Assembly (NCBI GenBank): GCA_003244045.1
Contig: QHBU01000035.1
Coordinates: 1 to 32,312, forward strand
Source of the DNA: Candidatus Aeolococcus gillhamiae
GTDB taxonomy: Bacteria; Chloroflexota; Dormibacteria; Aeolococcales; Aeolococcaceae
Length of the DNA: 32,312 nt
Direction: 5' to 3'
Shown: positions 24,803 to 32,312 of the stretch, in pieces
How positions within the stretch are numbered: position 1 is the stretch's first letter
Layout: the number at the start of each line of letters is the position of its first letter
Made by a program: the position numbers and the translations under genes
Notes under the pieces: generated by a model
Seen by the model: only the letters and a program-made list of their open reading frames with translations
Databases searched by the model: none
Told to the model about the DNA's origin: nothing

Positions 24803-24843
24803 TGTTGCCCGATGTTGCCGGGTCGGGCAACAAAATGGCAACA
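24803..24843. repeat. Four symmetrical 7-bp sites, candidate integrase arm-binding sites
   Basis: TGTTGCC at 24803-24809 and 24813-24819, then the inverted GGCAACA at 24826-24832 and 24837-24843. Spacing within each pair is 10 and 11 bp, one helical turn. They lie about 90-180 bp from the tRNA-derived core, on the element side, where tyrosine integrases bind arm-type sites. An alternative is an operator for an element-encoded repressor. Confidence 0.6.
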
Positions 24844-24905
24844 AATTTCGCGGGTCGCCCGCGGTGGTTCCAGCACCCTCGGCTATCCGTCGCGGGGGCC
24901 CTCTA

Positions 24906-25256
24906 ATGAGCAATGGAAGCTACTACGATGCGCCGGCGATGCTCGCCCACCTTGTGTTCCGGAACACCGACGGGTCGTTGACCCTGACCGGCTGGTACTG
25001 GCTCGTCATCTCGGGATGGGTTCTGGTGTGGGCGGCTGCGTACTTCGCCGCTCCCAAGCTGTTGTTCGGCATATTGGGTTGGCAAGTGCGGCGCAGTAGG
25101 AGGCCGAACTCCTTCATTTCCGCTGCCCGGGTCGAGGAGTGGAAGGGAAGCCGGCGCGCACGCTTGGTGGTGCGCGCAGCGAGCCTGGCACTCGCGTGCA
25201 TGGCGATCTGGTTCGCGTCAATGGCAGTCGCCGCGGGCCCTGGCCAACTCGTCTGA
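24906..25256 (+). CDS. Hypothetical two-helix membrane protein
   Basis: A 116-residue protein with two hydrophobic segments: about residues 42-68 (tryptophan-rich, WYWLVISGWVLVWAAAYF and following) and about 93-110 near the C-terminus. A basic loop (VRRSRRPNSF) lies between them. No family is recognised. It is the first gene inside the element, just after the arm-like sites. The ATG at 24906 is chosen over a longer frame that would start inside the GC-rich leader; there is no good Shine-Dalgarno. Confidence 0.55.
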   Translation: MSNGSYYDAPAMLAHLVFRNTDGSLTLTGWYWLVISGWVLVWAAAYFAAPKLLFGILGWQVRRSRRPNSFISAARVEEWKGSRRARLVVRAASLALACMAIWFASMAVAAGPGQLV

Positions 25257-25335
25257 GCAGGCGACGCAGCCGTCTCCCGAGGCCAAAACGTGCGCGAGCT
25301 CCCGATACAGATGTAATCTCGGCGCTTCGCCCTGA

Positions 25336-25341
25336 TAATAT
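25336..25341 (+). promoter_or_regulatory. -10 box TAATAT, leaderless start of the nucleotidyltransferase gene
   Basis: TAATAT, nearly the -10 consensus, ends 7 nt before the ATG at 25349. It begins a two-gene unit. Confidence 0.55.
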
Positions 25342-25348
25342 CGGCACT

Positions 25349-25912
25349 ATGTTCCCGCTGGAGGCTGCTCTTGCAGCGTTATCGGAGACTTTGGCGGCCC
25401 GCACGCTTGAGTACGAACTGGTGGCGGTCGGTGGAAGCGGCCTGCTACTGCTGGGCTTCATCTCCCGCCCCACCCGCGACCTTGACATCATTGCTGTCGT
25501 CGAGGATGGCGCCTACGTGTCGGCCGCCGTGCTGCCGGTTCCTTTGGTCGACGCCGTGCGCGACATCGGCGAAGTCCTCGGCATCGGCCCTGACTGGCTC
25601 AACCCCGGGCCCGCGGCATTGCTGGACTTCGGGCTGCCCGAGGGCTTCGCTGAGCGCGCCGAGGTCCGCAGCTTCGGTGCCCTGACCCTTCACCTCGCGA
25701 GCCGTCTCGACCAGATCTACCTCAAGCTCTACGCGGTCGTGGATCAGGGTCCGCGGAGCAAGCATGTCGATGACCTGCAAGCCCTCCAGCCGTCGCCCGA
25801 GGAGCTCCGCGGGGCCGCGACCTGGGCGCGGACGCACGATCCGTCCCCTACGTTTCGCGAGGAGCTCGCGGCCGCGCTTCGCCTGTTCGGAGTCGACGAT
25901 GCCGACCTATAG
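25349..25912 (+). CDS. Nucleotidyltransferase-fold protein (DUF6036-like)
   Basis: A 187-residue protein with the polymerase-beta-type nucleotidyltransferase motif: V-G-G-S at residues 27-30, thirteen residues, then D44-L-D46-I. This matches the hG[GS]-x(9-13)-Dh[DE]h pattern that binds the metal and nucleotide. The sequence context (LLLLGFISRPTRDLDII) resembles DUF6036/AbiEii-type proteins, several of which are toxins or antitoxins that modify tRNA or proteins with nucleotides. The next gene overlaps by 14 nt and encodes a winged-helix protein, so the two form one unit. Transcription is likely leaderless from TAATAT. The target is unknown. A role in stabilising or defending the element is an inference. 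Confidence 0.82.
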   Translation: MFPLEAALAALSETLAARTLEYELVAVGGSGLLLLGFISRPTRDLDIIAVVEDGAYVSAAVLPVPLVDAVRDIGEVLGIGPDWLNPGPAALLDFGLPEGFAERAEVRSFGALTLHLASRLDQIYLKLYAVVDQGPRSKHVDDLQALQPSPEELRGAATWARTHDPSPTFREELAAALRLFGVDDADL

Positions 25913-26813
25913 CGAGGAGATGCGCGAGCTCGTCCTGGGCACACTGTGGAGCCTGTGGACCGAGCTGGGCCTGAGCGGCTGGGAGCGCCACCACCAGGAC
26001 GTCGCCGTCGACCTCGAGGCGCTGATCGTCGCCACCGCTCGCCTGGCGCGTCTCGATGCCCGACTGACCGAGGAGGCGCTCGACTGGTGCGTGACCAATG
26101 GCCGGCTCGCCTCGGCCGTTCGCCTGAAGCACCTGGCGGGCGCGGCCGACTCGACGACGCGACGCGCCCTGGGCACGTTCGCCGCCACGGTGAACGCGAA
26201 CTCGCGGCTCAACTGGCCTGGCGCGACGACGCCCCGCACCTTCGCTGCCACTGGGCGGTCCGCTGCTCCCCAGCTGGAGCGTCCGGCGCTGATCCAGCTG
26301 CGGCTCCGGGCGCTGTGGGGCGTGTCGGCGCGAGCTGAGGTGCTCCGGGTGATGCTCGCCGAGGGACACCGGTTCCTGGGGATCAGCGAGGTAGCAGCCT
26401 TGGCGGCATTTGGCAAGGATGCCGTCGCCGAAGCGCTCGAGAACCTCCAGCGCGGCGGACTGCTGGCGGAAGCAGGGGCGCGCAACCTGCGCGTGTTCCG
26501 GCTTAGCCGACGGGATGATCTCGTCGCCCTTGTGGGGACCGAGCCGGACTGGCGGCAGTCCTGGCCGTGGCCCGACGTCCTGCCGATCATGGTTGGCATC
26601 CTCGACGCGTCAGAACTGCCGGATATGTCGCCGTTGGCGCGGGCTGCCGAGATCCGGCGGCGATTCCGCGAGTGGCAGCCTGCGCTTGCTCGACTCGGCA
26701 TGGTGACCGGCGCGCTCGGGATCGGCCTCGACTTCCTTGGTGGTTACGAGGAGTTCACCCGGCAGGCACTGGGCAAGTGGAGCGGGGTGGGGCAAGCGGC
26801 GATCCCGGCGTAG
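25899..26813 (+). CDS. Winged-helix-like protein paired with the nucleotidyltransferase
   Basis: A 304-residue protein that I do not recognise as a whole. Residues 140-205 look like a winged helix: ARAEVLRVMLAEGHRFLGIS, then EVAALAAFGKDAVAEALENL and a wing-like GGLLAEAGARNLRVFRL. The first 130 residues are mainly helical; the last 90 contain a hydrophobic GALGIGLDFLGGY stretch. The start lies inside the nucleotidyltransferase gene (14-nt overlap); an ATG at 25919 is an alternative. In AbiE-type systems a winged-helix antitoxin represses and neutralises a nucleotidyltransferase toxin. Here the order is reversed and the protein is longer, so the likeness is functional guesswork. Confidence 0.75.
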   Translation: MPTYSEEMRELVLGTLWSLWTELGLSGWERHHQDVAVDLEALIVATARLARLDARLTEEALDWCVTNGRLASAVRLKHLAGAADSTTRRALGTFAATVNANSRLNWPGATTPRTFAATGRSAAPQLERPALIQLRLRALWGVSARAEVLRVMLAEGHRFLGISEVAALAAFGKDAVAEALENLQRGGLLAEAGARNLRVFRLSRRDDLVALVGTEPDWRQSWPWPDVLPIMVGILDASELPDMSPLARAAEIRRRFREWQPALARLGMVTGALGIGLDFLGGYEEFTRQALGKWSGVGQAAIPA

Positions 26814-26825
26814 GAACGCACCCCG

Positions 26826-27317
26826 TCAGTCGCAGCCCGCGGCGACCTGCCGCGCGATCCACTCCTCCAGGGCGACCCGGGAAACCCGGATGAGACGCCC
26901 CACGCGCAGCGTCGGCAGCTGTCCAGAACGCAGCAGTTCGTACGTCCGCGTCCGACCCAGCTGGAGGGCCGCCTCAACCTGACGGACGGTGAGAAGCAGC
27001 GGAGGCGTCGATGACAAGGTTTGTGGGTCGGACTCGCCGCCGACCGGCGACCGCGGCGGGAGCAGGCTCGCCTGGCGAGCGTCCGCTGACGTCCGGCTGT
27101 CGTCGGGAGCGGTCGGCCTACGTGCACCGCGACTGACGCGGGCTGGATCGTGGCCGATTTCCCGCGGCGGAACGAGCGCGATGTCGTCGAACAGCAATGG
27201 CGCCCTCTTGTTGGCGTCCGGCGTGGGCCGGCCGCCGATGATGGGCAGGCGTGTCGCCGCGACGCCGGGCCGTGCCGTGGCTCGGCGGTATCCGGACAGG
27301 TCGCTGGGCGCGTTCAT
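26826..27317 (-). CDS. Excisionase-like HTH (HTH_17) protein
   Basis: A 163-residue protein. The C-terminal 55 residues form an excisionase/MerR-like DNA-binding domain: LLTVRQVEAALQLGRTRTYE, LLRSGQLPTLRVGRLIRVSR and ALEEWIARQ, the pattern of Xis-type HTH_17 proteins. The first 100 residues are Pro/Arg-rich and probably disordered, which is longer than usual for such proteins. The ATG at 27317 overlaps the stop of the HTH gene upstream (ATGA). It may act as a recombination directionality factor or as a regulator of the divergent relaxase gene. The integrase it would serve is not in the window. Confidence 0.82.
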   Translation of the reverse strand: MNAPSDLSGYRRATARPGVAATRLPIIGGRPTPDANKRAPLLFDDIALVPPREIGHDPARVSRGARRPTAPDDSRTSADARQASLLPPRSPVGGESDPQTLSSTPPLLLTVRQVEAALQLGRTRTYELLRSGQLPTLRVGRLIRVSRVALEEWIARQVAAGCD

Positions 27318-27694
27318 TGCGCTGTCAACAGGTGGAGCGGCTCGCGGCTCGCAAGGGTGGCGGCGACCCTTACCACGGTGCGGTCGCTGGCCGCGTGGTG
27401 GCGGAGCACGTTGTACAGGCAGGCGCGGCTGACGCCGGCCGAAGCGGCGAAGTCGCGCACCGTCCAGCCACGGCACACAATCGCAGCGCGGAGGGCGACC
27501 GGATTGAACCGCCCCGACGCGGCATCCCAGAGGCGTCGGTCGGCCTCGAAATTCGCCGGCGCGCTGGGAGCTCTCGGTCGGCCGTGTCCGATCACGACCG
27601 CCCCGATCGGTCGCGACCGCAGGCGTGCGCTGCGCAGGTCGTCTGGCATCGGGTGACTCATCGCGGGTACCCCATTCGGATCGCGTTGTTCCAT
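27314..27694 (-). CDS. XRE-type HTH regulator
   Basis: A 126-residue protein. Its second half holds a helix-turn-helix: VALRAAIVCRGWTVRDFAAS followed by AGVSRACLYNVLRHHAAS and RVAATLASREPLHLL, in the style of XRE/Cro repressors. The first half is basic and without clear domain. It is the first gene of a two-gene operon with the excisionase-like protein and is divergent from the relaxase gene, so it is a candidate repressor of transfer functions through the 249-nt gap between them. Start: ATG at 27694 (a GTG just before it is possible), with GAAGGG close upstream. Confidence 0.78.
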   Translation of the reverse strand: MEQRDPNGVPAMSHPMPDDLRSARLRSRPIGAVVIGHGRPRAPSAPANFEADRRLWDAASGRFNPVALRAAIVCRGWTVRDFAASAGVSRACLYNVLRHHAASDRTVVRVAATLASREPLHLLTAQ

Positions 27695-27943
27695 CACCCT
27701 TCAGAACCCGCGCGCGTGCCCACCGTAGGACATAAGCGGTACGCCTCAGTTCCAGATTGAACACTCTCGATACCCTTCGCTTCCTTACACCTCCAGTCTG
27801 CGTCACTGTCCGGACTCAGTGTCCATTCCACCGCTGTCCACAATAGTTCACGCCAGTATCGACATCAACTAGGCACAGACTTGCTCGCCCTGCGAGCCTG
27901 GGAAGGTGGTCACCGCCAACACTTGGTCGCTGTCGATGTGTCC
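27695..27943. other. Intergenic region between HTH and relaxase genes, candidate oriT
   Basis: A 249-nt gap with lower GC than its surroundings. It contains an imperfect palindrome ACTGTCCGGAC(T)CAGT at 27805-27820 and further GTCC repeats to 27840. Relaxase genes often lie next to their transfer origin, so an oriT with nic site is plausible here. It must also hold both divergent promoters. Nothing in the sequence pins down a nic site. Confidence 0.3.
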
Positions 27944-30900
27944 ATGCTGAACATCGGCAAGCTGGGCCACGACGCCGCGGAGTACTACCTCGAGACGGTG
28001 GCCAGCGGCGTGGAGGACTACTACCTCCACGCCGGCGAGGCACCGGGTCAATGGCTGGGAGCGGGATCTCACAGCCTGGCACTCCGCGGCGAGGTGAGCG
28101 GCGACGACCTTCGCCGCCTTCTCGGTGGCACGCATCCGGCAAGCGGTGAGGCGGTCAGCCACGCTCGGGGAGGACGCCAACGTCTGCCCGGATACGACCT
28201 CACCTTCCGGGCTCCGAAGAGCGTCTCGCTGCTCTTCGCGCTGGGCGAGGGGGAGGTGTCGCGCGATGTCAAAACGGCACACGAGGCGGCGGTCCGTGCC
28301 GCGCTGGGCTACCTGGAGCGCGAAGCGGCCTTCGGCCGTCGGCGCGGCGAAGGCGGGATGGTGCCGGTCCGCGGCGAGGGGTTCGTGGCCGCCGCCTTCC
28401 AGCACCGCACTTCGCGGGCCGGTGACCCGCTGCTCCACCACCACGTGCTGGTCGCCAACCTCGTCCGCGACGGGCAGGGAGGCTGGGGCGCGCTGGATGG
28501 GCGGCTCCTCTACACCCACGCGAAGACGGCCGGCTACCTGTACCAAGCGGAGCTGCGCGCTCAGCTGAGCCGCCGGCTCGGAGTGCGCTGGACCCCGGTG
28601 ATGCGCGGCAGCGCCGAGATCCAGGGCATTTCCGCAGAGGTCATCCGCGCCTTCAGCCGGCGGCGCAGCGAAATCCTTGCCCGCATGGCCGAGCGCGGTG
28701 AGTCGAGCGCCAGGGCGGCCCAGGTGGCCACGCTCGACACCCGCCGCGCCAAGGACCACGAGGTCCAGCCCGAGGGTCTGCTGCCGGAGTGGCGCTCCCG
28801 AGCTGCTGCACTCGGGCTGGCTCCGGAAACGATCGTCGGCATCGTCGGACGCGCCGACAAGGCGCCGGAGCGGCCCACGGATACAGAAGTGGCGAAGGCC
28901 CTCGCGGAGCTCGCGTCGCCCACCGGGCTCACCGCGCACTCGAGCACCTTCACGCGGCGCGATGTCGTTCGCGCCCTCTGCGAGCGGCTCGGCCCAGCTG
29001 GTGACGCGGCCGCAGTCGAGGCCGCAGCGGACCTCTTCCTCGCCAACCCGGCGGTGCTGGCACTGCGGACCACTCCGGTGCCTGGCAGCCGGGCCGTCAT
29101 CCGTGTCGCCTCGGGCCGGGTTGTCCCAGCTGTTCCTGACGAGTGTCGCTTCACCACCGAGGAGATGCTGGCCACCGAACGCGAGGTCATCGAGGGCTGT
29201 CTTGAGCGCAACGCGCGACGGCACATCGCTCGCGGAGAGCGTGAGGTCACGCTCGAGCTCGACAACGGGCTCTACGTGGTGGAGCGGCGGCCGGCACCGG
29301 CGTCGGAGGCGGTGGTCGATGCGGCCGTCCGCGCCCGTCCGTCGCTATCCGCGGAACAGCGCGAGATGGTTCGCTGTCTGACCACGAGTCACGACGCGGT
29401 CATGGTGGTGCGCGGCCACGCCGGTACGGGCAAGACCTCGGCGCTCGATGCCTGCCGGCAGGTCTGGGAGCGGAGTGGGCGCACCGTGATCGGCTGCGCG
29501 CTGTCCGGCCGGGCGGCGGCGGAGCTGCAGGCCGGCGCGGGCATCGAGTCGACGACCATCGAGCGGCTCCTCCTCGACTGTGTGCAGTACCGCGAGCAGA
29601 TTCTGCCCCGGGGTGACGCCGTTCTCGTCGTCGACGAGGCCGGGATGGTGGGCACCCGACTCCTTGGCCGCGTGTTGACGGCGGCCGCGAAATCCGACGC
29701 GACGGTCGTGCTGGTCGGGGACGACCACCAACTCCCCGAGATCGACGCCGGCGGCGCCTACCGCGGCCTCTGCGAGCGCCTCGGTGCTGTGGAACTTGTG
29801 GACAACAGGCGCCAGCGTGAGGAGTGGGAGCGCCAAGCACTCGTGCTGCTGCGCGAGGGGCGCTCCGACGAGGCGTTGGCGGCGTACGTCGAGCACGGCC
29901 GGGTCGTCCTCGGTCCCTCGGCTGATTGTGTCCGCGCCTGCTTGGTCGCGGACTGGTGGGCGGCGGAGCGATCCGGCGGCGACAACATCATGGTGGCGCT
30001 GCGCCGTGCCGACGTCGGTGAGCTCAACGAGCGCGCCCGCGCTCTACGCGTCGGCGCCGGCGAGGTCAGCGGCCCGACCCTGCGCCTGCCAACGGGAGAG
30101 TTCGCGGTCGGCGACCGGGTGGTCACCACCCGCAACCGGCGCTCGCTTGGGGTCGTCAACGGTTCCCGGGGCACCCTGGTGGCCGTCGACGAACGCCAGC
30201 GGACGATGACGGTCCACCTGGACGGCCGACGACCCGACGAGCCGGGACGCGTGAGCGTGTTGCCGACGGAGTACCTCCAGGCCGGTCACCTGCGCCACGG
30301 CTACGCCATAACTGGCCACAAGGCCCAGGGCATGACCGCCGATCGCGCTTTCGTGCTCGGCGATGAGGCGATCTACCGAGAGTGGGGCTACGTGGCCCTC
30401 TCACGGGGACGTACCGAGAACCGTCTCTACGTCGTCGCCGGTGACTTGGAGCCAACCGATGACAGCGGTCATGGGCGCATACCCACCACGCAGTCGGAGA
30501 GTCTCACCCTGCGCCTGATCCAGAGTGCTCTGATGAAGAGCAGCGAACAGCGACTGGCCCTCGATCAGTTTCAGAACCTCGCGGGGCGGCTGCCCGCCGC
30601 CGAGCTGGCGCCACCGCCGATTGCACCCAAGGACCTCGACGATGCCGGGCTGCGCGCCGCGGCCGCCGCAGCCGAGCGGGCACTCACTCACCGAGAGCCC
30701 TTCCCGGATCTCGCCGAGCCGAACCTCGTCGACCCCGGGCGAACGGTGGCGCAGCTGAGCGAGCAACAGCAGTCGCTCACCGAACGGCGCGCCCGCCTCG
30801 AGGCGACGATGGAGAACTCCCGGACACGACTGGCGAGGACGGAGGGGGTGATCGCCCGCCGCCGGCACGGCGAGGAGCGCGGCTGGCTACAGGGTGACCT

Positions 30901-31468
30901 GTCTCGCGGGACACGCGACATCGCCGACATCGACCGCCAGCTGCCACAGCTCGAGACACGGATCGGTGCAATCCGCGGTGACCAACTCGCGGTGGACAGC
31001 TGGTACTGGCGCCAAGCCGACGCGGCGCGGGGTTGGCGCGAGCTGTATGACGAGGCCTGCGCCCGCATTGCCCGTCGCGTGCAGGCGGCCGGGGCCGCCC
31101 CGTCCATTGCCGGCCACGCCGCTCCGCCCGCGTCGTTCAGCGCCCAATGGGAGTGGTGGTCGTCCGCAGTGGAGGTGGAACGCTCGCGGCTCTGGGAGGG
31201 GCCACGGTCAGCCGCGAGTCAAACGCCGGCGCAGCCGAAACGGCACGGCCAGTCCCCCACATCGCTGGCCGTGCGACCGGATGTCGCCGACGTCGTCGGT
31301 CGCGTCGACGCAGCCGAGGCTGCCGCTGAACGCCGGCGCGAGCGGCAGCGTGAGCGTGCCCGCCGACCCGGCTTCGGCTCCGACCACGGGCACCCCACCG
31401 GCGTGCACGAGCGACAACACGCTGCTGAGCAGGAGCAGACCGCCCGCGCGCCGCGAATCTCCCCGTGA
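27944..31468 (+). CDS. MobF-family conjugative relaxase-helicase (TrwC/TraA-like)
   Basis: A 1174-residue protein that nicks DNA at oriT and unwinds it for transfer. The N-terminal relaxase domain (to about residue 300) has paired tyrosines near residues 14-27 (EYYLETVASGVEDYY), YDLTFRAPKSVSLLFALG, and the three-histidine metal motif DPLLHHHVLVANL (about 161-173). The helicase half is RecD-like: Walker A GHAGTGKT near 491, Walker B VLVVDEAGMVG near 560, GDDHQLPEIDAGG, TGHKAQGMT near 788 and YVALSRGRTENRLYVV. The C-terminal 300 residues are helical and charged. Start: ATG at 27944, where homologous sequence (MLNIGKLG) begins; a TTG at 27881 would add 21 residues. The protein appears intact, so the element may still be mobilisable. 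Confidence 0.95.
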   Translation: MLNIGKLGHDAAEYYLETVASGVEDYYLHAGEAPGQWLGAGSHSLALRGEVSGDDLRRLLGGTHPASGEAVSHARGGRQRLPGYDLTFRAPKSVSLLFALGEGEVSRDVKTAHEAAVRAALGYLEREAAFGRRRGEGGMVPVRGEGFVAAAFQHRTSRAGDPLLHHHVLVANLVRDGQGGWGALDGRLLYTHAKTAGYLYQAELRAQLSRRLGVRWTPVMRGSAEIQGISAEVIRAFSRRRSEILARMAERGESSARAAQVATLDTRRAKDHEVQPEGLLPEWRSRAAALGLAPETIVGIVGRADKAPERPTDTEVAKALAELASPTGLTAHSSTFTRRDVVRALCERLGPAGDAAAVEAAADLFLANPAVLALRTTPVPGSRAVIRVASGRVVPAVPDECRFTTEEMLATEREVIEGCLERNARRHIARGEREVTLELDNGLYVVERRPAPASEAVVDAAVRARPSLSAEQREMVRCLTTSHDAVMVVRGHAGTGKTSALDACRQVWERSGRTVIGCALSGRAAAELQAGAGIESTTIERLLLDCVQYREQILPRGDAVLVVDEAGMVGTRLLGRVLTAAAKSDATVVLVGDDHQLPEIDAGGAYRGLCERLGAVELVDNRRQREEWERQALVLLREGRSDEALAAYVEHGRVVLGPSADCVRACLVADWWAAERSGGDNIMVALRRADVGELNERARALRVGAGEVSGPTLRLPTGEFAVGDRVVTTRNRRSLGVVNGSRGTLVAVDERQRTMTVHLDGRRPDEPGRVSVLPTEYLQAGHLRHGYAITGHKAQGMTADRAFVLGDEAIYREWGYVALSRGRTENRLYVVAGDLEPTDDSGHGRIPTTQSESLTLRLIQSALMKSSEQRLALDQFQNLAGRLPAAELAPPPIAPKDLDDAGLRAAAAAAERALTHREPFPDLAEPNLVDPGRTVAQLSEQQQSLTERRARLEATMENSRTRLARTEGVIARRRHGEERGWLQGDLSRGTRDIADIDRQLPQLETRIGAIRGDQLAVDSWYWRQADAARGWRELYDEACARIARRVQAAGAAPSIAGHAAPPASFSAQWEWWSSAVEVERSRLWEGPRSAASQTPAQPKRHGQSPTSLAVRPDVADVVGRVDAAEAAAERRRERQRERARRPGFGSDHGHPTGVHERQHAAEQEQTARAPRISP

Positions 31469-31494
31469 GGTTCGCCTAACCCGTTTGGGAAAAT

Positions 31495-31519
31495 TCCGGC
31501 ACGCGGCTGTGTTGCCGGA
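31495..31519 (-). terminator. Candidate terminator between convergent genes
   Basis: A 7-bp inverted repeat TCCGGCA/TGCCGGA with an 11-nt loop. On the minus strand it is followed by ATTTTCCC, so it could end transcription of the DinB-fold gene. It has no T-run for the relaxase direction. Confidence 0.4.
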
Positions 31520-31533
31520 GGAGCCGGGACGTT

Positions 31534-32199
31534 TCAGCCTAGGAGCGGGAAGCTAGCAGCCAGACCGCCGAGCACCTCGCAGTCCTCGGCACCGAGTGGC
31601 AGGCGCCCCGTCCCTTTCAGCGCACAGACCCTGTCGTCCCAGCTCGATGGCAGCGGCATCCGCAGGAGCCCATCGAGCGTGCGCCGCACTAAGCGCAGCG
31701 CGGACCAGGGCGGCTCTGCCAGGGGTGTTAGCTCGACAGTCAGGTCAAGGTGATGGATGCCCGCCTCCACGGCGAGAGTCGCGACCAGGTCCGGCACGGC
31801 GATCGACAACCCTTGGGTTTCGACGCACTCGCCACCGTCCGACTCCGAAGCCGCGTGAAGGGCTGCCTGCGAAGTGTGCATCCACAGGGCAACCAGCACC
31901 GACGCCGATGAAAATGCCGCGGCACACTTGCGTACAAAGTCGGCGTGCTCTTCAGACCCGGGCATGCCGGGTTTGAAGTCGCGCCAGTAATCGACGAAGT
32001 CGGTCGTAGGCGGACGGTGCGCCGGCGTAGCGAGGGCCGCGTCGAGCAGTTGATGAAAGAGGAGATCTCGGACCGTCCAGCCTTGACACCGGGTGGGGAG
32101 ATCAAAGTTCCGCTCAGGGATGGCTACGACCACGGTCGTGGTGGCTCCGTACGCGTCCTCGAGAGCACGGAGCACGTCCGTCGAACTGAGGTCACTCAT
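31534..32199 (-). CDS. Maleylpyruvate isomerase-type, mycothiol-dependent DinB-fold protein
   Basis: A 221-residue protein of the mycothiol-dependent maleylpyruvate isomerase (MDMPI) N-terminal family, a DinB-like four-helix bundle. The segment FDLPTRCQGWTVRDLLFHQL and the later VEAGIHHLDLTVEL contain the glutamate and histidines expected for a metal site. Most relatives are uncharacterised thiol-dependent enzymes. If the assignment holds it suggests that the host makes mycothiol, a typically actinobacterial thiol. The ATG at 32199 is preferred because AAGGA lies 7 nt upstream; the ATG at 32205 would be too close. The gene is convergent with the relaxase gene, and I cannot tell whether it belongs to the element or to the host. 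The last 107 nt of the window show no gene. Confidence 0.87.
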   Translation of the reverse strand: MSDLSSTDVLRALEDAYGATTTVVVAIPERNFDLPTRCQGWTVRDLLFHQLLDAALATPAHRPPTTDFVDYWRDFKPGMPGSEEHADFVRKCAAAFSSASVLVALWMHTSQAALHAASESDGGECVETQGLSIAVPDLVATLAVEAGIHHLDLTVELTPLAEPPWSALRLVRRTLDGLLRMPLPSSWDDRVCALKGTGRLPLGAEDCEVLGGLAASFPLLG

Positions 32200-32312
32200 C
32201 GACATGTCCTTGGGCCGCGGGGCGAGTCCGCGAAGCGGTTGCTGCAGCGGTGGTTCACAGGTTAAGACCAGTCCCCGCGGCCGTGCGATCTACCAGTTGG
32301 CGCGGATGACGT

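Larger units (their letters stand above)
24612..32312. mobile_element. Left part of an integrative mobilisable/conjugative element
   Basis: Inferred from the tRNA-Glu 3' fragment and arm-like sites at the left end and from the gene content to the right: an excisionase-like DNA-binding protein, a coupled HTH protein and a MobF relaxase-helicase. No integrase, type IV coupling protein or mating-pair genes are in view, so it cannot be told whether it is a mobilisable element or a complete conjugative element. The right boundary is outside the window or possibly before the DinB-fold gene near 31.5 kb. Confidence 0.7.

Noticed and set aside
24544-24906. Short open frames across the tRNA fragments, with peptides such as RIGFEPMIS
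   Set aside because: These peptides are typical spurious translations of tRNA antisense sequence; the DNA is explained by the tRNA 3' repeats.
27317-27806. A longer N-terminus for the excisionase-like protein, up to 326 residues
   Set aside because: It would overlap the HTH gene completely in another frame; the ATGA junction at 27314-27317 gives a natural start.
27869-29224. A 451-codon open frame antisense to the relaxase gene
   Set aside because: Opposite the conserved relaxase domain, with low-complexity composition; a coding shadow.

Overview
The window is very GC-rich (about 70% by eye), densely coded, and has no rRNA and no complete tRNA. Several traits point to a high-GC Terrabacteria lineage. 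These are a GroEL gene without groES behind a CIRCE element, an F420-associated zincin (DUF2342 family), a mycothiol-dependent-isomerase-type DinB-fold protein, a TetR-glpD-AGPS-like cluster, and many start codons lying just downstream of a -10 box (leaderless mRNAs). The cluster and the isomerase look actinobacterial. The GroEL N-terminus reads to me more like Chloroflexota/Dormibacterota. I therefore lean to Candidatus Dormibacterota or a deep actinomycete relative, without certainty.

Layout. 0-2.1 kb (minus strand): an ECF sigma factor with a zinc-finger anti-sigma-like tail, then glycerate kinase. 2.1-2.7 kb: a duplicated-domain protein with a SHOCT-like tail. 2.7-7.7 kb (minus strand): a run of SDR dehydrogenase, DUF2342 zincin, Fur-family regulator, ZIP metal transporter, and an AtuA-like protein split into two overlapping genes; a 13-bp palindrome in front of the ZIP gene is a candidate operator. 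7.9-10.3 kb: a large secreted protein with a PEF-CTERM-like tail. 10.5-12.3 kb: CIRCE, groL and a strong terminator. 12.4-13.9 kb: LapA-domain protein, a small anchored cysteine protein and NAD(P)HX epimerase. 13.9-16.4 kb: a second ECF-like sigma factor coupled to a transmembrane zinc-finger anti-sigma factor with an AMIN-like outer domain. 16.5-18.4 kb (minus strand): SDR, LON-domain protein, a 65-residue zinc-finger-like protein and a 40-residue membrane protein. 18.4-22.2 kb: TetR regulator, glpD (frameshifted as given) and an AGPS-like flavoprotein, joined by ATGA/GTGA overlaps. 22.3-24.6 kb: a membrane GGDEF-EAL protein.

From about 24.6 kb to the right edge lies the left part of an integrated mobile element. 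Its left end shows two copies of a tRNA 3' sequence. The inner copy is an exact 3' half of a tRNA-Glu(CTC) including CCA. Next to it is a symmetrical set of four 7-bp sites (TGTTGCC twice, GGCAACA twice) at helical-turn spacing, as expected for integrase arm sites. The element carries a small membrane protein, an overlapping nucleotidyltransferase / winged-helix pair (candidate toxin-antitoxin or defence module), a coupled HTH + excisionase-like pair, and a 1174-residue MobF relaxase-helicase. No integrase, coupling protein or intact tRNA-Glu is in view, so the other end should lie beyond the window.

The most interesting points are the attachment region, the uncharacterised nucleotidyltransferase/winged-helix pair inside the element, the recurrent leaderless promoter architecture (which also supports a 40-codon gene), and the two differently built sigma/zinc-finger regulators.
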